A DNA stretch of 64,000 nucleotides, from NCBI RefSeq assembly GCF_019097855.1, contig NZ_JAHRGL010000001.1:186001-250000 (forward strand), in the 5' to 3' direction. This document shows positions 40,688 to 50,860 of this stretch, one piece after another. The position numbers and the translations under genes were made by a program. The stretch comes from Geopseudomonas aromaticivorans (GTDB taxonomy: Bacteria; Pseudomonadota; Gammaproteobacteria; Pseudomonadales; Pseudomonadaceae). The notes below the pieces were generated by a model. That model did no database searches. It worked only from the letters and a program-made list of their open reading frames with translations, and was not told the DNA's origin. Numbering within the stretch: the first letter of the stretch is position 1; each line of letters starts with the position of its first letter.

Positions 40688-41476
40688 ATGCGTTCCAGCC
40701 TGATCGGCGTATTGCTTGCGTTCAGCGGCCTGAGCCACGCCGCCATCCAGACCCAGGAAATCCCCTACCAGAGTAGCGACGGCACGCACCTGGTCGGCTA
40801 CTACGCCTGGGACGACGCCGTTTCCGGCAAGCGCCCCGGGGTGGTGGTGGTGCATGAGTGGTGGGGGCTGAACGACTACGCCAAGCGCCGCGCCCGCGAC
40901 CTCGCGGCCCTCGGCTACAGCGCCCTGGCCATCGACATGTATGGCGAAGGCAGGAACACCACCCACCCGGCCGACGCCAAGAGTTTCATGCAGGCGGCGA
41001 CGGCCGACGCCGATGCTGCCCGCAAGCGCTTCCTCGCCGGCCTCGACTTGCTCAAGCAGCAGCCGCGGACCGACAAGAAGAAGCTGGCGGCCATCGGCTA
41101 CTGCTTCGGCGGCAAGGTGGTGCTGGACATGGCCCGCCAGGGCGTGCCCCTGGCCGGCGTGGTCAGCTTCCATGGCCCCCTCGCCACCACCACCCCGGCC
41201 ACCCCCGGCTCGGTGAAGGCCAGGATCCTGGTCGAGCACGGCGCAGCGGACAGCATGGTCGACGCCAAGCAGGTCGATGACTTCAAGGCAGAAATGTACA
41301 AGGCCGACATCGACTACCGCTTTGTCAGCCTGCCCGGCGCCAAGCACGGCTTCAGCAATCCCGACGCCGACGCCTACCAGGCCCAGGGCCTTGATCTCGG
41401 CTACCAGAAGGCCGCCGACGAGCGCTCCTGGGACGACATGCAGGAGTTCTTCAAGGAGCTGTTCGGTCAGCGCTGA
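40688..41476 (+). CDS. exported dienelactone hydrolase family protein
   Basis: A 262-aa alpha/beta hydrolase with a cleavable signal (MRSSLIGVLLAFSGLSHA). The nucleophile Cys is in AAIGYCFGGKVVLD, with Asp in VEHGAADSMV and His in LPGAKHGFSNPDAD. VVVVHEWWGLNDYAKRRARDLA is a family landmark. The true substrate is unknown; classical dienelactone hydrolases lack signal peptides, so this periplasmic branch probably acts on something else. AGGACT precedes the ATG. Its end overlaps the convergent glycosyltransferase by 26 bases. Confidence 0.88.
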   Translation: MRSSLIGVLLAFSGLSHAAIQTQEIPYQSSDGTHLVGYYAWDDAVSGKRPGVVVVHEWWGLNDYAKRRARDLAALGYSALAIDMYGEGRNTTHPADAKSFMQAATADADAARKRFLAGLDLLKQQPRTDKKKLAAIGYCFGGKVVLDMARQGVPLAGVVSFHGPLATTTPATPGSVKARILVEHGAADSMVDAKQVDDFKAEMYKADIDYRFVSLPGAKHGFSNPDADAYQAQGLDLGYQKAADERSWDDMQEFFKELFGQR

Positions 41477-42497
41477 GCGGTGCGTTCGGCAGACAGGGCG
41501 CGCCATCCAGCCGCGGCTGGCACGCCAGGAATTCCAGCGCCGAGGCTTGCCACGAGTGGCGCTGCGCCTCGGCGGCGCACTGCTCCCGGTCCAGCGTCAG
41601 GGCTTGCAGACAGGCTTGGCGCAGGTCCTCATCCATCACTCCGCTGACCCCCTGGCGCAGCACGTCCAGCGGCCCGCAGACTGGAAACGCCGCCACCGGT
41701 GTGCCGCAGGCCAGCGCCTCGAGCATCACCAGACCGAGCGTGTCGGTGCGCGAAGGGAACACCAGCACGCTGGCGCGCCGATAGGCCTCGGCCAGCCCGG
41801 CGGCATCCAGGTAGCCGAAGAAGCGCACCTGCGGATAGCGCCGCTCCAGCTCCGCGCGCAACGGTCCGTCACCCACCACCTGCATCTCGCCCGGCAGATC
41901 GAGGTCGAGGAACGCCTCGAGGTTCTTCTCCGGCGCGATCCGCCCGGCATACAGAAACACCGGCGGCGCCGCCTCCCGGGCCTCGAGACGCGGCTGGAAC
42001 TGCTGCAGATCCACGCCCTTGCGCCACAGTGCCAGACGGGGGAAGTCGCGCTGGGCGAACTCGTCGAGCAGCCGCCCGGTACTGACCAGCACCTGCTGGC
42101 TGGGCCGGTGGAAGGCGCGCAGCCAGGCGTAGCCCCAGGCCAGCGGAATCCACGGCCAGCGCTCGCTCACATACTCGGGAAAGCGCGTGTGGATCGCCGT
42201 GGAAAACGCCAGCCCCTCGCGCTTGAGCCAGCGCCGCGCGGCCCAGCCGAGCGGGCCCTCGGTGGCCAGGTGCACGGCATCCGGGGCGAGCGTGCGAATC
42301 TTCCCGGCCACGTTCCAGACATCCCAGGCCAGCGGGATCGCCGCATAGCCCGGACAGGGCAGTGCGCGGAAGTCCTGCGGCGACAGCACGCACACCTCGT
42401 GGCCGAGCGCCTGCAGCTCCGCGCTCAACGCCCGCAGGCTGGTGACCACGCCGTTGACCTGCGGCGCCCAGGCATCGCTGACGATCAGCAGTTTCAT
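41451..42497 (-). CDS. GT4 glycosyltransferase, Agt-like (lipid renovation)
   Basis: A 348-aa cytoplasmic or membrane-associated glycosyltransferase of family GT4. It starts MKLLIVSDAWAPQVNGVVTS and has HLATEGPLGWAARRW, VFLYAGRIAPEKNLEAFLDL and the nucleotide-sugar motif PSRTDTLGLVMLEALACG with the EX7E glutamates. Its ATG overlaps the upstream phosphoesterase stop by 4 bases. In P. aeruginosa and marine bacteria, plcP-agt pairs replace phospholipids with glyco-diacylglycerols under phosphate starvation; the Pho box at 43363 supports that role here. A paralogue lies at 50861. Confidence 0.85.
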   Translation of the reverse strand: MKLLIVSDAWAPQVNGVVTSLRALSAELQALGHEVCVLSPQDFRALPCPGYAAIPLAWDVWNVAGKIRTLAPDAVHLATEGPLGWAARRWLKREGLAFSTAIHTRFPEYVSERWPWIPLAWGYAWLRAFHRPSQQVLVSTGRLLDEFAQRDFPRLALWRKGVDLQQFQPRLEAREAAPPVFLYAGRIAPEKNLEAFLDLDLPGEMQVVGDGPLRAELERRYPQVRFFGYLDAAGLAEAYRRASVLVFPSRTDTLGLVMLEALACGTPVAAFPVCGPLDVLRQGVSGVMDEDLRQACLQALTLDREQCAAEAQRHSWQASALEFLACQPRLDGAPCLPNAPLSADRTAP

Positions 42498-43321
42498 ATC
42501 AGTGGCTCCGCCAGGGACTCGAGCGCGTCATCTTCCACCGACAGCCCCGCGTCGGCATCCGCGGCCAGGCGGTACAGCTCGATGTGGCCGTCGGCGTGCT
42601 CGATCAGCGCCGAGCAGGACTCCACCCAGTCGCCGCAGTTGAGGTACTCGATGGCGCCGACGGCGCGGATCTCGGCATGGTGGATGTGGCCGCAGACCAC
42701 GCCGTGGAAGCCGCGCTTGGTGCACTCGCGGGCCAGCGCCTCCTCGAACTCGCTGATGTAGCTGACCGCGCCCTTGACCTTGTGCTTGAGCCAGGCCGAC
42801 AGCGACCAGTAGCCGTAGCCCCAGCGCTGGCGCCAGTGGTTGAGCCAGCGATTGAGGGTCAGGGTGAACTCGTAGGCCGAGTCGCCGAGGAAGGCCAGCC
42901 ACCTGTGGTAGCGGGTGATCACGTCGAACTGGTCGCCGTGCAGCACCAGCAGGCGGCGGCCGTCGGCGGTGAAATGCTCGGCCTCGTCGACCAGGCGGAT
43001 GTTGCCCAGCACCAGATCGGCGTAGCGGCGCAGGCATTCGTCGTGGTTGCCGGTGACGTAGATCACCTCGGTGCCGCGCCGGCTCATGTTGATCAGCCGG
43101 CGGATCACGTTGGTGTGGCTCTGCGGCCAGTACACGCCGCTGCGCAGCTTCCAGCCGTCGATGATGTCGCCGACCAGGTACACCCGTTCGGGCCGATAGC
43201 GCTTGAGAAAGGCATCCAGGCGCTCGGCCTGGCAGTCGCGGGTCCCCAGGTGCACGTCGGAGATCCACAGGGTTCGCACGTACTGCTTGCGCTTGGGCAT
43301 GAGCGGCTGGGCTATGGTCAT
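42494..43321 (-). CDS. plcP: PlcP-like metallophosphoesterase (LpxH/UDP-diacylglucosamine diphosphatase family)
   Basis: A 275-aa calcineurin-like phosphoesterase. Metal motifs are TLWISDVHLGTRDC, LVGDIIDGWKL, VTGNHDECLRR and VCGHIHHAEIRAVG. The sequence family is usually labelled UDP-2,3-diacylglucosamine diphosphatase, but true LpxH lies elsewhere in pseudomonads. Overlap with an Agt-like glycosyltransferase and an upstream four-heptamer Pho box indicate PlcP, the phospholipase C that releases diacylglycerol during phosphate stress. The ATG at 43321 is preferred to the long Arg-rich upstream frame. PlcP activity is inferred. Confidence 0.8.
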   Translation of the reverse strand: MTIAQPLMPKRKQYVRTLWISDVHLGTRDCQAERLDAFLKRYRPERVYLVGDIIDGWKLRSGVYWPQSHTNVIRRLINMSRRGTEVIYVTGNHDECLRRYADLVLGNIRLVDEAEHFTADGRRLLVLHGDQFDVITRYHRWLAFLGDSAYEFTLTLNRWLNHWRQRWGYGYWSLSAWLKHKVKGAVSYISEFEEALARECTKRGFHGVVCGHIHHAEIRAVGAIEYLNCGDWVESCSALIEHADGHIELYRLAADADAGLSVEDDALESLAEPLI

Positions 43322-43362
43322 CGACGGCCTCCGGCGGGTTTCCCCGATGGTGCGACGGCGCC

Positions 43363-43402
43363 GTGTAAGCGGGATGACAGCGCGGCGGCAGGCAGATGAC
43401 AG
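43363..43402 (-). promoter_or_regulatory. Pho box (four heptamers) upstream of plcP
   Basis: Reading the minus strand from 43402: CTGTCAT, 4 bases, CTGCCGC, 4 bases, CTGTCAT, 4 bases, CTTACAC. Two heptamers are perfect PhoB half-sites and all four keep the 11-bp periodicity of PHO boxes. The block lies 42-81 bases before the plcP ATG, where PhoB would replace the -35. Confidence 0.82.
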
Positions 43403-43411
43403 GCGCCGCCG

Positions 43412-43451
43412 CCGTGTGCTGATCGTCCTGTCCGGACGGATCAGCACACGG
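43412..43451. terminator. long stem-loop at the end of the efflux operon
   Basis: CCGTGTGCTGATC (43412-43424) and GATCAGCACACGG (43439-43451) form a 13-bp stem, extended inside by GTCC/GGAC. It lies 25 bases past the outer-membrane gene stop. No U tract follows on either strand, so it may protect a 3' end or need Rho. Confidence 0.55.
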
Positions 43452-43475
43452 CCGGGGCGTCGGGGCTGCCGAGCC

Positions 43476-44894
43476 TCAGCCCCGCTTGGCGGCGGCGGCG
43501 CTCCAGCCGCCACCGAGGGCCTTGTACAGCGCCACCTCGCTGCTCAGCTGGCGCAGGCGGTCGCTGTGCAGCTGCTGCTGGGCGGCGAACAGCTCGCGCT
43601 GGGCGTCGAGCACGGCCAGGTAGTTGTCCACCCCCTCGTCGTAGCGCTGGCGGGCCAACTGGTAGTACTCGCGGTTGTTGTCGACCAGATCGCGCTGCGC
43701 CTGCAGTTGCTCGCCGTAGGTGCCGCGCGCGGCCAGACCGTCGGCGACCTCGCGGAAGGCACCCTGGATGCTCCGCTCGTACTGCGCAACATTGATGTCC
43801 TTCTGCACCTTCGCGTAGTCGAGGTTGGCCTTGAGCCGGCCGGCGGTGAAAATCGGCACGTTGATCCGCGGCACGAAGCTCCAGATCCCCGAGCCGCCGT
43901 CGAACAGGCCGTCCAGCTCGCTGCTGGCGGTGCCCGCCGCGGCGGTCAGGCGAATGCTCGGGAAGAACGCCGCGCGTGCCGCGCCGATATCGGCGTTGGC
44001 GGCGCGCAGGCGATGCTCGGCGGCGCGGATGTCCGGGCGCTGCTGCAGCAGATCCGCCGGCAGGCCGGCGGGCAGCTCGGCCAGCAGCGCAGCGTCGAGC
44101 CCGCCGTCCTGCGGCAGGTCGCCCGGCACGGCGCTGCCGAGCAGCAGCTGCAGGGCGTTGACGTCCTGCGCCACCTGGCGGGTATACAGCGCCTGCTGCA
44201 CCCGCGCCTGCTGCACCAGGCTGCGCGCCTGGCGCACGTCGAGCGCCGAGGCGGTACCGACCTCCTGGCTGGTTTCGATCAGGCGCAGGCTCTTGGTGTA
44301 GCTGTCCAGGGTCGAGCGAGTCAGCGCCAGCTGGGCCTGGTCGGTGCGCCAGGTCAGGTAGGCAGTGGCCACGTCGCCGACCAGGGCGATCTGCACGCTG
44401 CGCTGTGCCTCTGCGGTGGCCAGGTACTGCTCCAGGGCCGAACGTTCGAGGCTGCGCAGGCGGCCGAACAGATCCAGCTCGTAGGCGATTCCCAGCGACA
44501 CGTCGTACTGGCTCTGGATGCCCGCCTCGCCGCTCGGCGACAGGTCGTCGGGCAGTCGCTGGCGGGTACCGCCGGCACCGGCGTCGACCGTGGGGAACAG
44601 CTCGGCGCGCTGGATGCGATGCAGGGCGCGATAGGCCTCGACGTTCAGCGCCGCCTGGCGCAGGTCGCGGTTGTTGTCCAGCGCCACGCCGATCAAGCGC
44701 TGCAGCGCCGGGTCGCGGAAGAACGCCTGCCAGCCCAGTGCGGCGGCGCCCACCTCGCCCGCCCCCGCCGGCGGGTAGGCCTTGCCCTGCGGCCAGTCGG
44801 CCTGGACCGGCGCGGCCGGGCGTTCATAATCGGGGATCAGGCTGCAGCCGCCGAGCGCCACCGCCACCGCCAGGGTCAGATACTTCAATTTCAT
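43476..44894 (-). CDS. ttgI: RND efflux outer membrane lipoprotein (OprM/TtgI-like)
   Basis: A 472-aa TolC-type channel of the tripartite pump. It starts [23 protein letters not shown] with a lipobox (LGGC). Repeated outer-membrane-factor motifs include [23 protein letters not shown] and [22 protein letters not shown]. The ATG at 44894 overlaps the pump stop by 4 bases. Assigned to the TtgGHI/SrpABC type because of the TtgV-like regulator. Confidence 0.88.
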   Translation of the reverse strand: MKLKYLTLAVAVALGGCSLIPDYERPAAPVQADWPQGKAYPPAGAGEVGAAALGWQAFFRDPALQRLIGVALDNNRDLRQAALNVEAYRALHRIQRAELFPTVDAGAGGTRQRLPDDLSPSGEAGIQSQYDVSLGIAYELDLFGRLRSLERSALEQYLATAEAQRSVQIALVGDVATAYLTWRTDQAQLALTRSTLDSYTKSLRLIETSQEVGTASALDVRQARSLVQQARVQQALYTRQVAQDVNALQLLLGSAVPGDLPQDGGLDAALLAELPAGLPADLLQQRPDIRAAEHRLRAANADIGAARAAFFPSIRLTAAAGTASSELDGLFDGGSGIWSFVPRINVPIFTAGRLKANLDYAKVQKDINVAQYERSIQGAFREVADGLAARGTYGEQLQAQRDLVDNNREYYQLARQRYDEGVDNYLAVLDAQRELFAAQQQLHSDRLRQLSSEVALYKALGGGWSAAAAKRG

Positions 44895-47800
44895 GCCGAC
44901 TCTCCTTCCGCCTGGGGCGCTTTCTTCTTGTTGCGCTCGAACAGCGCGACCACCACCACATAGAACAGCGGCACGAAGAACACCGCGAGTACAGTGGCGG
45001 TGATCATCCCGCCGACCACGCCGGTGGCGATCGAGTGCTGGCTGCCGGAGCCGGCGCCGGAGGCGATGGCCATCGGCAGCACGCCGAAGGTGAAGGCCAG
45101 CGAGGTCATGATGATCGGCCGCAGGCGCAGCTTGGCGGCCTCGACGGCGGCCCTGGCCAGCGGCATGCCTTCCTTCTCGTACAGCTCCTTGGCGAACTCG
45201 ACGATCAGGATGGCGTTCTTCGCCGACAGGCCGACGGTGGTCATCAGGCCGATCTGGAAGTACACGTCGGCGGTGAGGTCGCGCCACAGGGTGGCGAGCA
45301 CCGCACCGAGGATGCCCAGCGGCACCACCAGCATCACCGACGCCGGCACCGACCAGCTCTCGTAGAGGGCGGCCAGGCAGAGGAACACGATCAGCACGGT
45401 CAGCGCGTAGAGCATGGGCGCCTGGTCGCCGGTCTGGATCTCCTCGTAGGACAGGCCGGTATAGCTCAGGCCGATGCCCGGCGGCAGCTGCTGCATGATC
45501 TCGACGATGGCGAGCATGGCGTCGCCGGTGCTGTAGCCGGGTGCCGGCTCGCCGAGGATTTCCACCGAGGAGATGCCGCCATAGCGCTCCAGCTTGGGCG
45601 AACCGTGGACCCATTCGCCGGTGGCGAAGGCCGAGAACGGCACCATCTCGCCGAGGGCGTTGCGCACGTACCACTTGTCGAAGTCTTCCGGCGAGATGCG
45701 CGAATCGTCCTCGCCCTGCAGGTAGACGCGCTTGACCCGGCCGCGGTCGATGAAGTCGTTGACATACATCGAACCCCAGGCGGCCGACATGGTGTCGTTG
45801 ATCGAGGCGATGCTGACCTGCAGGGCGCGGGCCTTCTCGTCGTCGATCTTGACCTGGAACTGAGGTTCGTCGTCCTTGCCGTTGGGGCGCACCGCGCGCA
45901 GCTTCGGATGCTGGTTGGCCAGTTGCAGGAACTGGTTGCGCGCCTCCATCAACGCCGCGTGCCCCTGGCCGGAGTTGTCCTGCAGGTACAGGTCGAAGCC
46001 CATGGCGTTACCCATCTCGAGGATCGCCGGCGGCACGAAGGCCATCACGGTGGCGTCCTTGATCTGCGCGAAGCGGGCGTTGGCGCGCTGGGCCAGGCTG
46101 AACACGTCCTGGCCTTCCTCGCTGCGAGCGCTCCAGTCCTTGAGCATGACCAGGCCCAGACCCGAGTTCTGCCCGCGGCCGGCGAAGTTGAAGCCGTTGA
46201 CGGTCAGCGACGAGTTCACCAGCTCGCCCTCTTCTTCCAGCAGGTAATCCCGGACCTCCTTGAGCACCGCTTCGGTACGCTCGGCCGAAGAGTTCACCGG
46301 CATGCGCACTTCCACCATCATCAGGCCCTGGTCCTCGTTGGGCAGGAAGGCCTTGGGGATCTGGGTGAACAGGTAGCCGGTGCCGGCGGTGATCAGCACG
46401 AAGGCCAGCAGGTAGCGGCCGCGCTGCTTGAGCATGCCGCCGACGCCGCGCTCGAAGCGTGTCGCGCCGCGGTCGAAGCTGCGGTTGAACCAGCCGAAGA
46501 AGCCCTTCTTCTCATGGTGGGCATCGCCCTTGGGCGCCTTGAGGAGGGTGGCGCACAGCGCCGGGGTGAAGATCAGCGCGACCAGCACCGACAGCCCCAT
46601 GCAGACCACGATGGTCACGGCGAACTGCTTGTAGATGATGCCGGCCGAGCCGCCGAAGAAGGCCATCGGCACGAACACCGCCGACAGCACCATGCCGATG
46701 CCGATCAGCGCCCCGGAGATCTGCCCCATGGACTTGCGCGTGGCCTCCAGCGGCGACAGACCTTCCTCGTGCATCAGGCGCTCGACGTTCTCCACCACCA
46801 CGATGGCGTCGTCCACCAGCAGGCCGATGGCCAGCACCATGGCGTACATGGTCAGCACGTTGATGCTGATGCCGAACCAGGGCAGCACGGCGAAGGCGCC
46901 GAGCAGCACCACGGGCACCGCCAGGGTGGGAATCAGCGTGGCGCGTAAGCTCTGCAGGAACAGGAACATCACCAGGAAGACCAGCACCACGGCTTCCAGG
47001 ATGGTGCTGATCACCGAGCTGATCGAGGCTTCCACCACCGGGGTGGTGTCATAGGGATAGAGCACCTCGATGCCTTCCGGCAGGTAGGCCTTCTGCTTCT
47101 CCATGACGGCTTTCACCGCCTCCACGGTTTCCAGCAGGTTGCCACCGCTGGCCAGACGCAGGGCGAGACCGGCCGAGGGCCGGCCGTTGTGCTTGCTGGA
47201 AATGGCGAAGTTGTCGGCGCCCAGCTCGACCCTGGCCACATCCTTGACGCGGACCTGCGCACCGTCGGCCTTGACCTTGACGAGGATTTCCTCGAATTCC
47301 GCCGCACTGGTCATGCGGGTCTTGCCGAGCACGGTGGCGTTGAGCTGCACGCCCGAACGGGTCGGCAGACCACCGAGCTGGCCGGAGGACACCTGCACGT
47401 TCTGCTGGCGGATGGCGTCGGCCACGTCGGCCGGGGTCAGCTGGTAGCTGTTGAGCTTGGCAGGATCGAGCCAGATGCGCATGGCGTTGGGCGAGCCGAA
47501 CAGCAGGTAGTCGCCCACACCGTCGATGCGCGAGATCGGATCCTGCAACTGCGAGGAGATCAGGTTGCCGAGGTCGAAGTTGCTCAGCTTGCCGGTGGTG
47601 TCCACCAGGCCGATGATCAGGAAGAAGTTCTTCTGGTACTTGACCACGCGCAGGCCCTGGCGCTGCACTTCCTGGGGCAGCCGGGGCGTGGCCAGCTGCA
47701 GCTTGTTCTGCACCTGCACCTGGGCGATGTCCGGATTGGTGCCCTGCTCGAAGGTCACGATGATGCTCATGCTGCCGTCGGAACTGCTTTCGGCGGACAT

Positions 47801-48031
47801 GTAGCGGAAACCGTCGAGGCCGCTGAGCTGCTGCTCGATGACCTGCACCACGGTGTCCTGCACCGTCTGCGCCGAGGCGCCCGGGTAGCTGACCTGGATC
47901 GCCACCGCCGGAGCGGCGATGTTGGGGTACTGGCTGATCGGCATTTTCAGCAGCGACAGCGTGCCGGCAAGCATGGCGACTATCGCCAGCACCCAGGCGA
48001 AGATCGGCCGGTCTATGAAGAAACGTGACAT
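44891..48031 (-). CDS. ttgH: RND efflux transporter, inner membrane pump (MexB/TtgH-like)
   Basis: A 1046-aa HAE1-family proton antiporter. It starts [20 protein letters not shown]. The proton-relay residues are visible: [14 protein letters not shown] (two Asp, TM4) and [14 protein letters not shown] (Lys, TM10). Porter-domain features such as [13 protein letters not shown] are intact and the length is normal. TtgH/SrpB-type pumps expel organic solvents and antibiotics. It starts 14 bases after the membrane-fusion gene stop. Confidence 0.92.
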   Translation of the reverse strand: MSRFFIDRPIFAWVLAIVAMLAGTLSLLKMPISQYPNIAAPAVAIQVSYPGASAQTVQDTVVQVIEQQLSGLDGFRYMSAESSSDGSMSIIVTFEQGTNPDIAQVQVQNKLQLATPRLPQEVQRQGLRVVKYQKNFFLIIGLVDTTGKLSNFDLGNLISSQLQDPISRIDGVGDYLLFGSPNAMRIWLDPAKLNSYQLTPADVADAIRQQNVQVSSGQLGGLPTRSGVQLNATVLGKTRMTSAAEFEEILVKVKADGAQVRVKDVARVELGADNFAISSKHNGRPSAGLALRLASGGNLLETVEAVKAVMEKQKAYLPEGIEVLYPYDTTPVVEASISSVISTILEAVVLVFLVMFLFLQSLRATLIPTLAVPVVLLGAFAVLPWFGISINVLTMYAMVLAIGLLVDDAIVVVENVERLMHEEGLSPLEATRKSMGQISGALIGIGMVLSAVFVPMAFFGGSAGIIYKQFAVTIVVCMGLSVLVALIFTPALCATLLKAPKGDAHHEKKGFFGWFNRSFDRGATRFERGVGGMLKQRGRYLLAFVLITAGTGYLFTQIPKAFLPNEDQGLMMVEVRMPVNSSAERTEAVLKEVRDYLLEEEGELVNSSLTVNGFNFAGRGQNSGLGLVMLKDWSARSEEGQDVFSLAQRANARFAQIKDATVMAFVPPAILEMGNAMGFDLYLQDNSGQGHAALMEARNQFLQLANQHPKLRAVRPNGKDDEPQFQVKIDDEKARALQVSIASINDTMSAAWGSMYVNDFIDRGRVKRVYLQGEDDSRISPEDFDKWYVRNALGEMVPFSAFATGEWVHGSPKLERYGGISSVEILGEPAPGYSTGDAMLAIVEIMQQLPPGIGLSYTGLSYEEIQTGDQAPMLYALTVLIVFLCLAALYESWSVPASVMLVVPLGILGAVLATLWRDLTADVYFQIGLMTTVGLSAKNAILIVEFAKELYEKEGMPLARAAVEAAKLRLRPIIMTSLAFTFGVLPMAIASGAGSGSQHSIATGVVGGMITATVLAVFFVPLFYVVVVALFERNKKKAPQAEGESA

Positions 48032-48045
48032 CGGGGGCGAGCTCC

Positions 48046-49194
48046 TCAGTTGGCCGCTTGGTCGGTCGGCTTGCCGAATTCGGCGGCCAGTTCGACGTTG
48101 CTGGCCGCGACCGGCTTGACCGTGATGCCGCTGCGCACCCGCTGGATGCCCTCGGTCACCACCCGCTCGCCGCTCTGGATGCCCTTGCCGATCAGCCAGG
48201 CGTTGCCCACGGTGCGCAGGGTTTCGACCTCGCGCAGTTCGACGCTGGCGTCGGCCTTGACCACCCAGACACCGGGCTGGCCGCGACTGTCGCGGACCAC
48301 CGCCTGCTGCGGCACCAGCAGGGCATCCTGCTGGGTGCCTTCCTTGAGCAGCGCGTGGACGAACATGCCGGGCAGCAGCTTGCGCTCCGGATTGGGGAAC
48401 TCGGCGCGCAGGGTCACCGAGCCGGTGGTCTCATCGACGCTGACCTCGGAGAACTTCAGGGTGCCGGGCAGCGGATAGGCGCTGCCGTCGTCCAGGGTCA
48501 GGCTGACCTCGGCCTGGTGCTCGCCGCTGCGCTGCAGCCGTCCGGACTCCAGCGCGCGGCGCAGGCCGAGCAGCTTGGTGATCGGCTGGTTGACGTCGAC
48601 ATAGATCGGATCGAGCTGGGTCACGGTGGCCAGCTCCTGGGCCTGGCTGTTGGTCACCAGCGCGCCCTCGGTGACCGCCGAGCGGCCGATGCGCCCGGAG
48701 ATCGGCGCCAGCACCTTGGTGTACTGCACGTCGATGCGCGCCACCTGCACCTCGGCCTGCGCCTGCTTCCAGGCGGCCTGGGCGTCGTCGTACTGCTGCC
48801 GGCTGACCGCGTTGGTCTTGAGCAGGCGCTCGTAGCGACTGGCCAGGTTCTCGGCGGTGGTCAGGTTGGCTTCGGCGCGCGACAGGCGCGCCTCGTAGGT
48901 GCGCGGGTCGATCTGGTACAGCGGCTGGCCCTTCTTCACCTGGCTGCCCTCGGTGAACAGGCGCTGCTGCAGGATGCCGCTGACCTGTGGGCGCACCTCG
49001 GCGACCCGGTAGGCACTGGTGCGCCCCGGCAGGTCGGTGGTCAGGGTCAGTGGTCGAGCCTGCACGGTGAAGACACCGACTTCCGGCGCCGGCGGTGCGC
49101 TGGCCGCCTGTTCCTGTTCGCCGCAACCGACCAGCAGCACCAGAGCTGCCAGGGGGAATATCCGCATCGCACGCAAGGGCCGTTTGTGCTTCAC
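48046..49194 (-). CDS. ttgG: RND efflux periplasmic adaptor lipoprotein (MexA/TtgG-like)
   Basis: A 382-aa membrane-fusion protein. The signal has lipobox LLVGC. The lipoyl/barrel regions include [30 protein letters not shown] and [24 protein letters not shown] start at 49194 is chosen because AGGAG lies 7 bases before it; an in-frame ATG at 49218 and one at 49170 are alternatives. First gene of the efflux operon, divergent from the TtgV-like gene. Confidence 0.88.
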   Translation of the reverse strand: MKHKRPLRAMRIFPLAALVLLVGCGEQEQAASAPPAPEVGVFTVQARPLTLTTDLPGRTSAYRVAEVRPQVSGILQQRLFTEGSQVKKGQPLYQIDPRTYEARLSRAEANLTTAENLASRYERLLKTNAVSRQQYDDAQAAWKQAQAEVQVARIDVQYTKVLAPISGRIGRSAVTEGALVTNSQAQELATVTQLDPIYVDVNQPITKLLGLRRALESGRLQRSGEHQAEVSLTLDDGSAYPLPGTLKFSEVSVDETTGSVTLRAEFPNPERKLLPGMFVHALLKEGTQQDALLVPQQAVVRDSRGQPGVWVVKADASVELREVETLRTVGNAWLIGKGIQSGERVVTEGIQRVRSGITVKPVAASNVELAAEFGKPTDQAAN

Positions 49195-49423
49195 CGGCTC
49201 GTCTCCTTTGAATCGCATGGAAGTTGAGGCTTTCGCCCGCATGTATCGTAATGCGATTCAGTGTACCATTATGTGGTTTTGACGAGACAAGCACGAATGT
49301 AACGAAATCCGTGCAGCGGCCGGGCGCAAGGAGGTGCTGGTCTGGGCCGCGGCTGGCCACTACAGTAGCCACCGGCCTGACATGGGGCGTGCGGCGGCCG
49401 ACCGCCGATACGAAGAGAAGTCA
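49195..49423. promoter_or_regulatory. divergent ttgG / ttgV control region
   Basis: The 229 bases between the pump operon and its regulators must hold both promoters and the operators. ATCGTAATGCGAT at 49245-49257 is an imperfect palindrome lying 50-63 bases before the ttgG start. The surrounding stretch (49241-49310) is noticeably AT-rich. In P. putida, TtgV binds such a shared intergenic region; the exact operator is not recognisable by eye here. Confidence 0.5.
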
Positions 49424-50206
49424 ATGAGTCAACACGAAGAAATCAGCGAAAGCGGCAAGCACTCGGGCATCCAGGTGATCGCCCGGGCCGCTGCCATCAT
49501 GCGCGCCCTGGGCAGCAATCCGCAGGGGCTGAGCCTGGCGGCCATCGCCCAGCTCGTCGATCTGCCGCGCTCGACGGTGCAGCGCATCATCAACGCCCTC
49601 GAGGAGGAGTTTCTGGTCACCGCCCTCGGCCCCAGCGGCGGCTTCCGCCTGGGCCCGGCGCTCGGCCAGCTGATCAGCCAGACGCAGACCGACATCATTT
49701 CCCTGGTCAGGCCGCACCTCAGCGCACTCAGCGAGCAGCTTCAGGAGTCGGTGTGCCTGTCTTCGCTGGTCGGCGACAAGACCTATGTGGTCGATCGCAT
49801 CGTCGCCGAGCGCGAGCTGCGCGTGGTGTTCCCCATCGGCATCAACGCCCCGGCCGCTGCCACGGCCAGTGGCAAGGCGCTGCTGGCCGAGTTGAGCGAG
49901 GACGCGATCAGCGCCTTGTTGCCCGATCCCTTGCCGGTGTTCACGCCCATGACCCTGGCTCGCGAGGCCTTGCTGGAGCAGCTGGCGGAGATCAAGGCCT
50001 GCGAGGTGGCGGTCGACCTCGGCGAGTACATCGAGGGCCTGTGCTCGTTTGCCGTGCTGCTGGACACCTATCTGGGCCATTACGCCATTGCCGTGGTGGC
50101 ACCCAGTTCGCGGGCAATGCCCAGGCGCGAAGCGTTCCAGCAGGCGCTGCTGGCCTGCAAACAGAATATCGAGCGGGCGATCGGGCGCGCCCCGCGAAAC
50201 TCCTGA
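49424..50206 (+). CDS. ttgV: IclR-family regulator TtgV/SrpS-like
   Basis: A 260-aa IclR protein with an N-terminal winged helix ([29 protein letters not shown]) and an effector domain. It closely follows TtgV of P. putida as I recall it: [69 protein letters not shown]. TtgV represses ttgGHI and its own gene and is released by solvents. The ATG at 49424 is preceded by AGAGAAG. The TetR gene follows 10 bases on. Confidence 0.9.
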   Translation: MSQHEEISESGKHSGIQVIARAAAIMRALGSNPQGLSLAAIAQLVDLPRSTVQRIINALEEEFLVTALGPSGGFRLGPALGQLISQTQTDIISLVRPHLSALSEQLQESVCLSSLVGDKTYVVDRIVAERELRVVFPIGINAPAAATASGKALLAELSEDAISALLPDPLPVFTPMTLAREALLEQLAEIKACEVAVDLGEYIEGLCSFAVLLDTYLGHYAIAVVAPSSRAMPRREAFQQALLACKQNIERAIGRAPRNS

Positions 50207-50216
50207 GGACGCCCCC

Positions 50217-50843
50217 GTGGCCAGAAAGACCCCCGAAGAGGCCGCACGGACGCGCCAGCGCATTCTCGACGCGGCCGTCGAAGTGTTCGCCCGGGATGGC
50301 CTCGCCAACGCCACGCTCGCCCAGATCTCCGAGCAGGCCGGCGTCAGCCGCGGCGCCATCTACTGGCACTTCAAGGGCAAGCAGGATCTGCTGCAGAGCA
50401 TTCTCGACGAGCAGGCGCACCCCCTCGAAGACGCCGTGCCAGCCGGCATCGGCTTCCAGGCCGGCTGGCAGCGCCTGCACGAGGACCTTGGCGAAAGCAT
50501 CAGCGGCGATGCGCCGCGCAAGCTGTCCGAGATCATCCTGCACAAGAGCGAACGCACGGCGGCCAGCGAGCCTATCCCCCTGCGCCTGGAGCAGCTCCGG
50601 GAGGGTTTCATGCGCCGTCTGCAGCGCCTGCTGGCCGACGCCGTCGCCAGCGGCGAGCTGGCCGCCGAGCTGGATATTCCGGCCATCGGCGAGGTTTTCC
50701 AGGGCTGCATCGGCGGCCTGCTGTTCGAGTGCCTGCAGCACCCCGGCGCGGCTGCCCGCAAGATAGCCGCGACGCTGGACACCCTGCTGTACCTGCTGCA
50801 AAACCCGCCGGGTCACCTGCGGCTGGCCAGCCGCGGGCCATAG
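50217..50843 (+). CDS. TetR-family regulator (TtgW/SrpR position)
   Basis: A 208-aa TetR protein of the TtgR/AcrR type. Helix-turn-helix: ATLAQISEQAGVSRGAIYWHFKGKQDLL. It starts at GTG 50217, with GAGGA spanning the ttgV stop; an upstream frame shares no family sequence. In P. putida the gene at this place, TtgW, is truncated, whereas SrpR of strain S12 is full length and counteracts SrpS. The full length here resembles SrpR. Operon with ttgV. Confidence 0.87.
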   Translation: MARKTPEEAARTRQRILDAAVEVFARDGLANATLAQISEQAGVSRGAIYWHFKGKQDLLQSILDEQAHPLEDAVPAGIGFQAGWQRLHEDLGESISGDAPRKLSEIILHKSERTAASEPIPLRLEQLREGFMRRLQRLLADAVASGELAAELDIPAIGEVFQGCIGGLLFECLQHPGAAARKIAATLDTLLYLLQNPPGHLRLASRGP

Positions 50844-50860
50844 CGGCGTAACCGGCACGC

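Noticed and set aside
44894-45674. Extension of the outer-membrane channel gene into the pump gene
   Set aside because: The lipoprotein signal begins at 44894, and the upstream part is a shadow of the pump.
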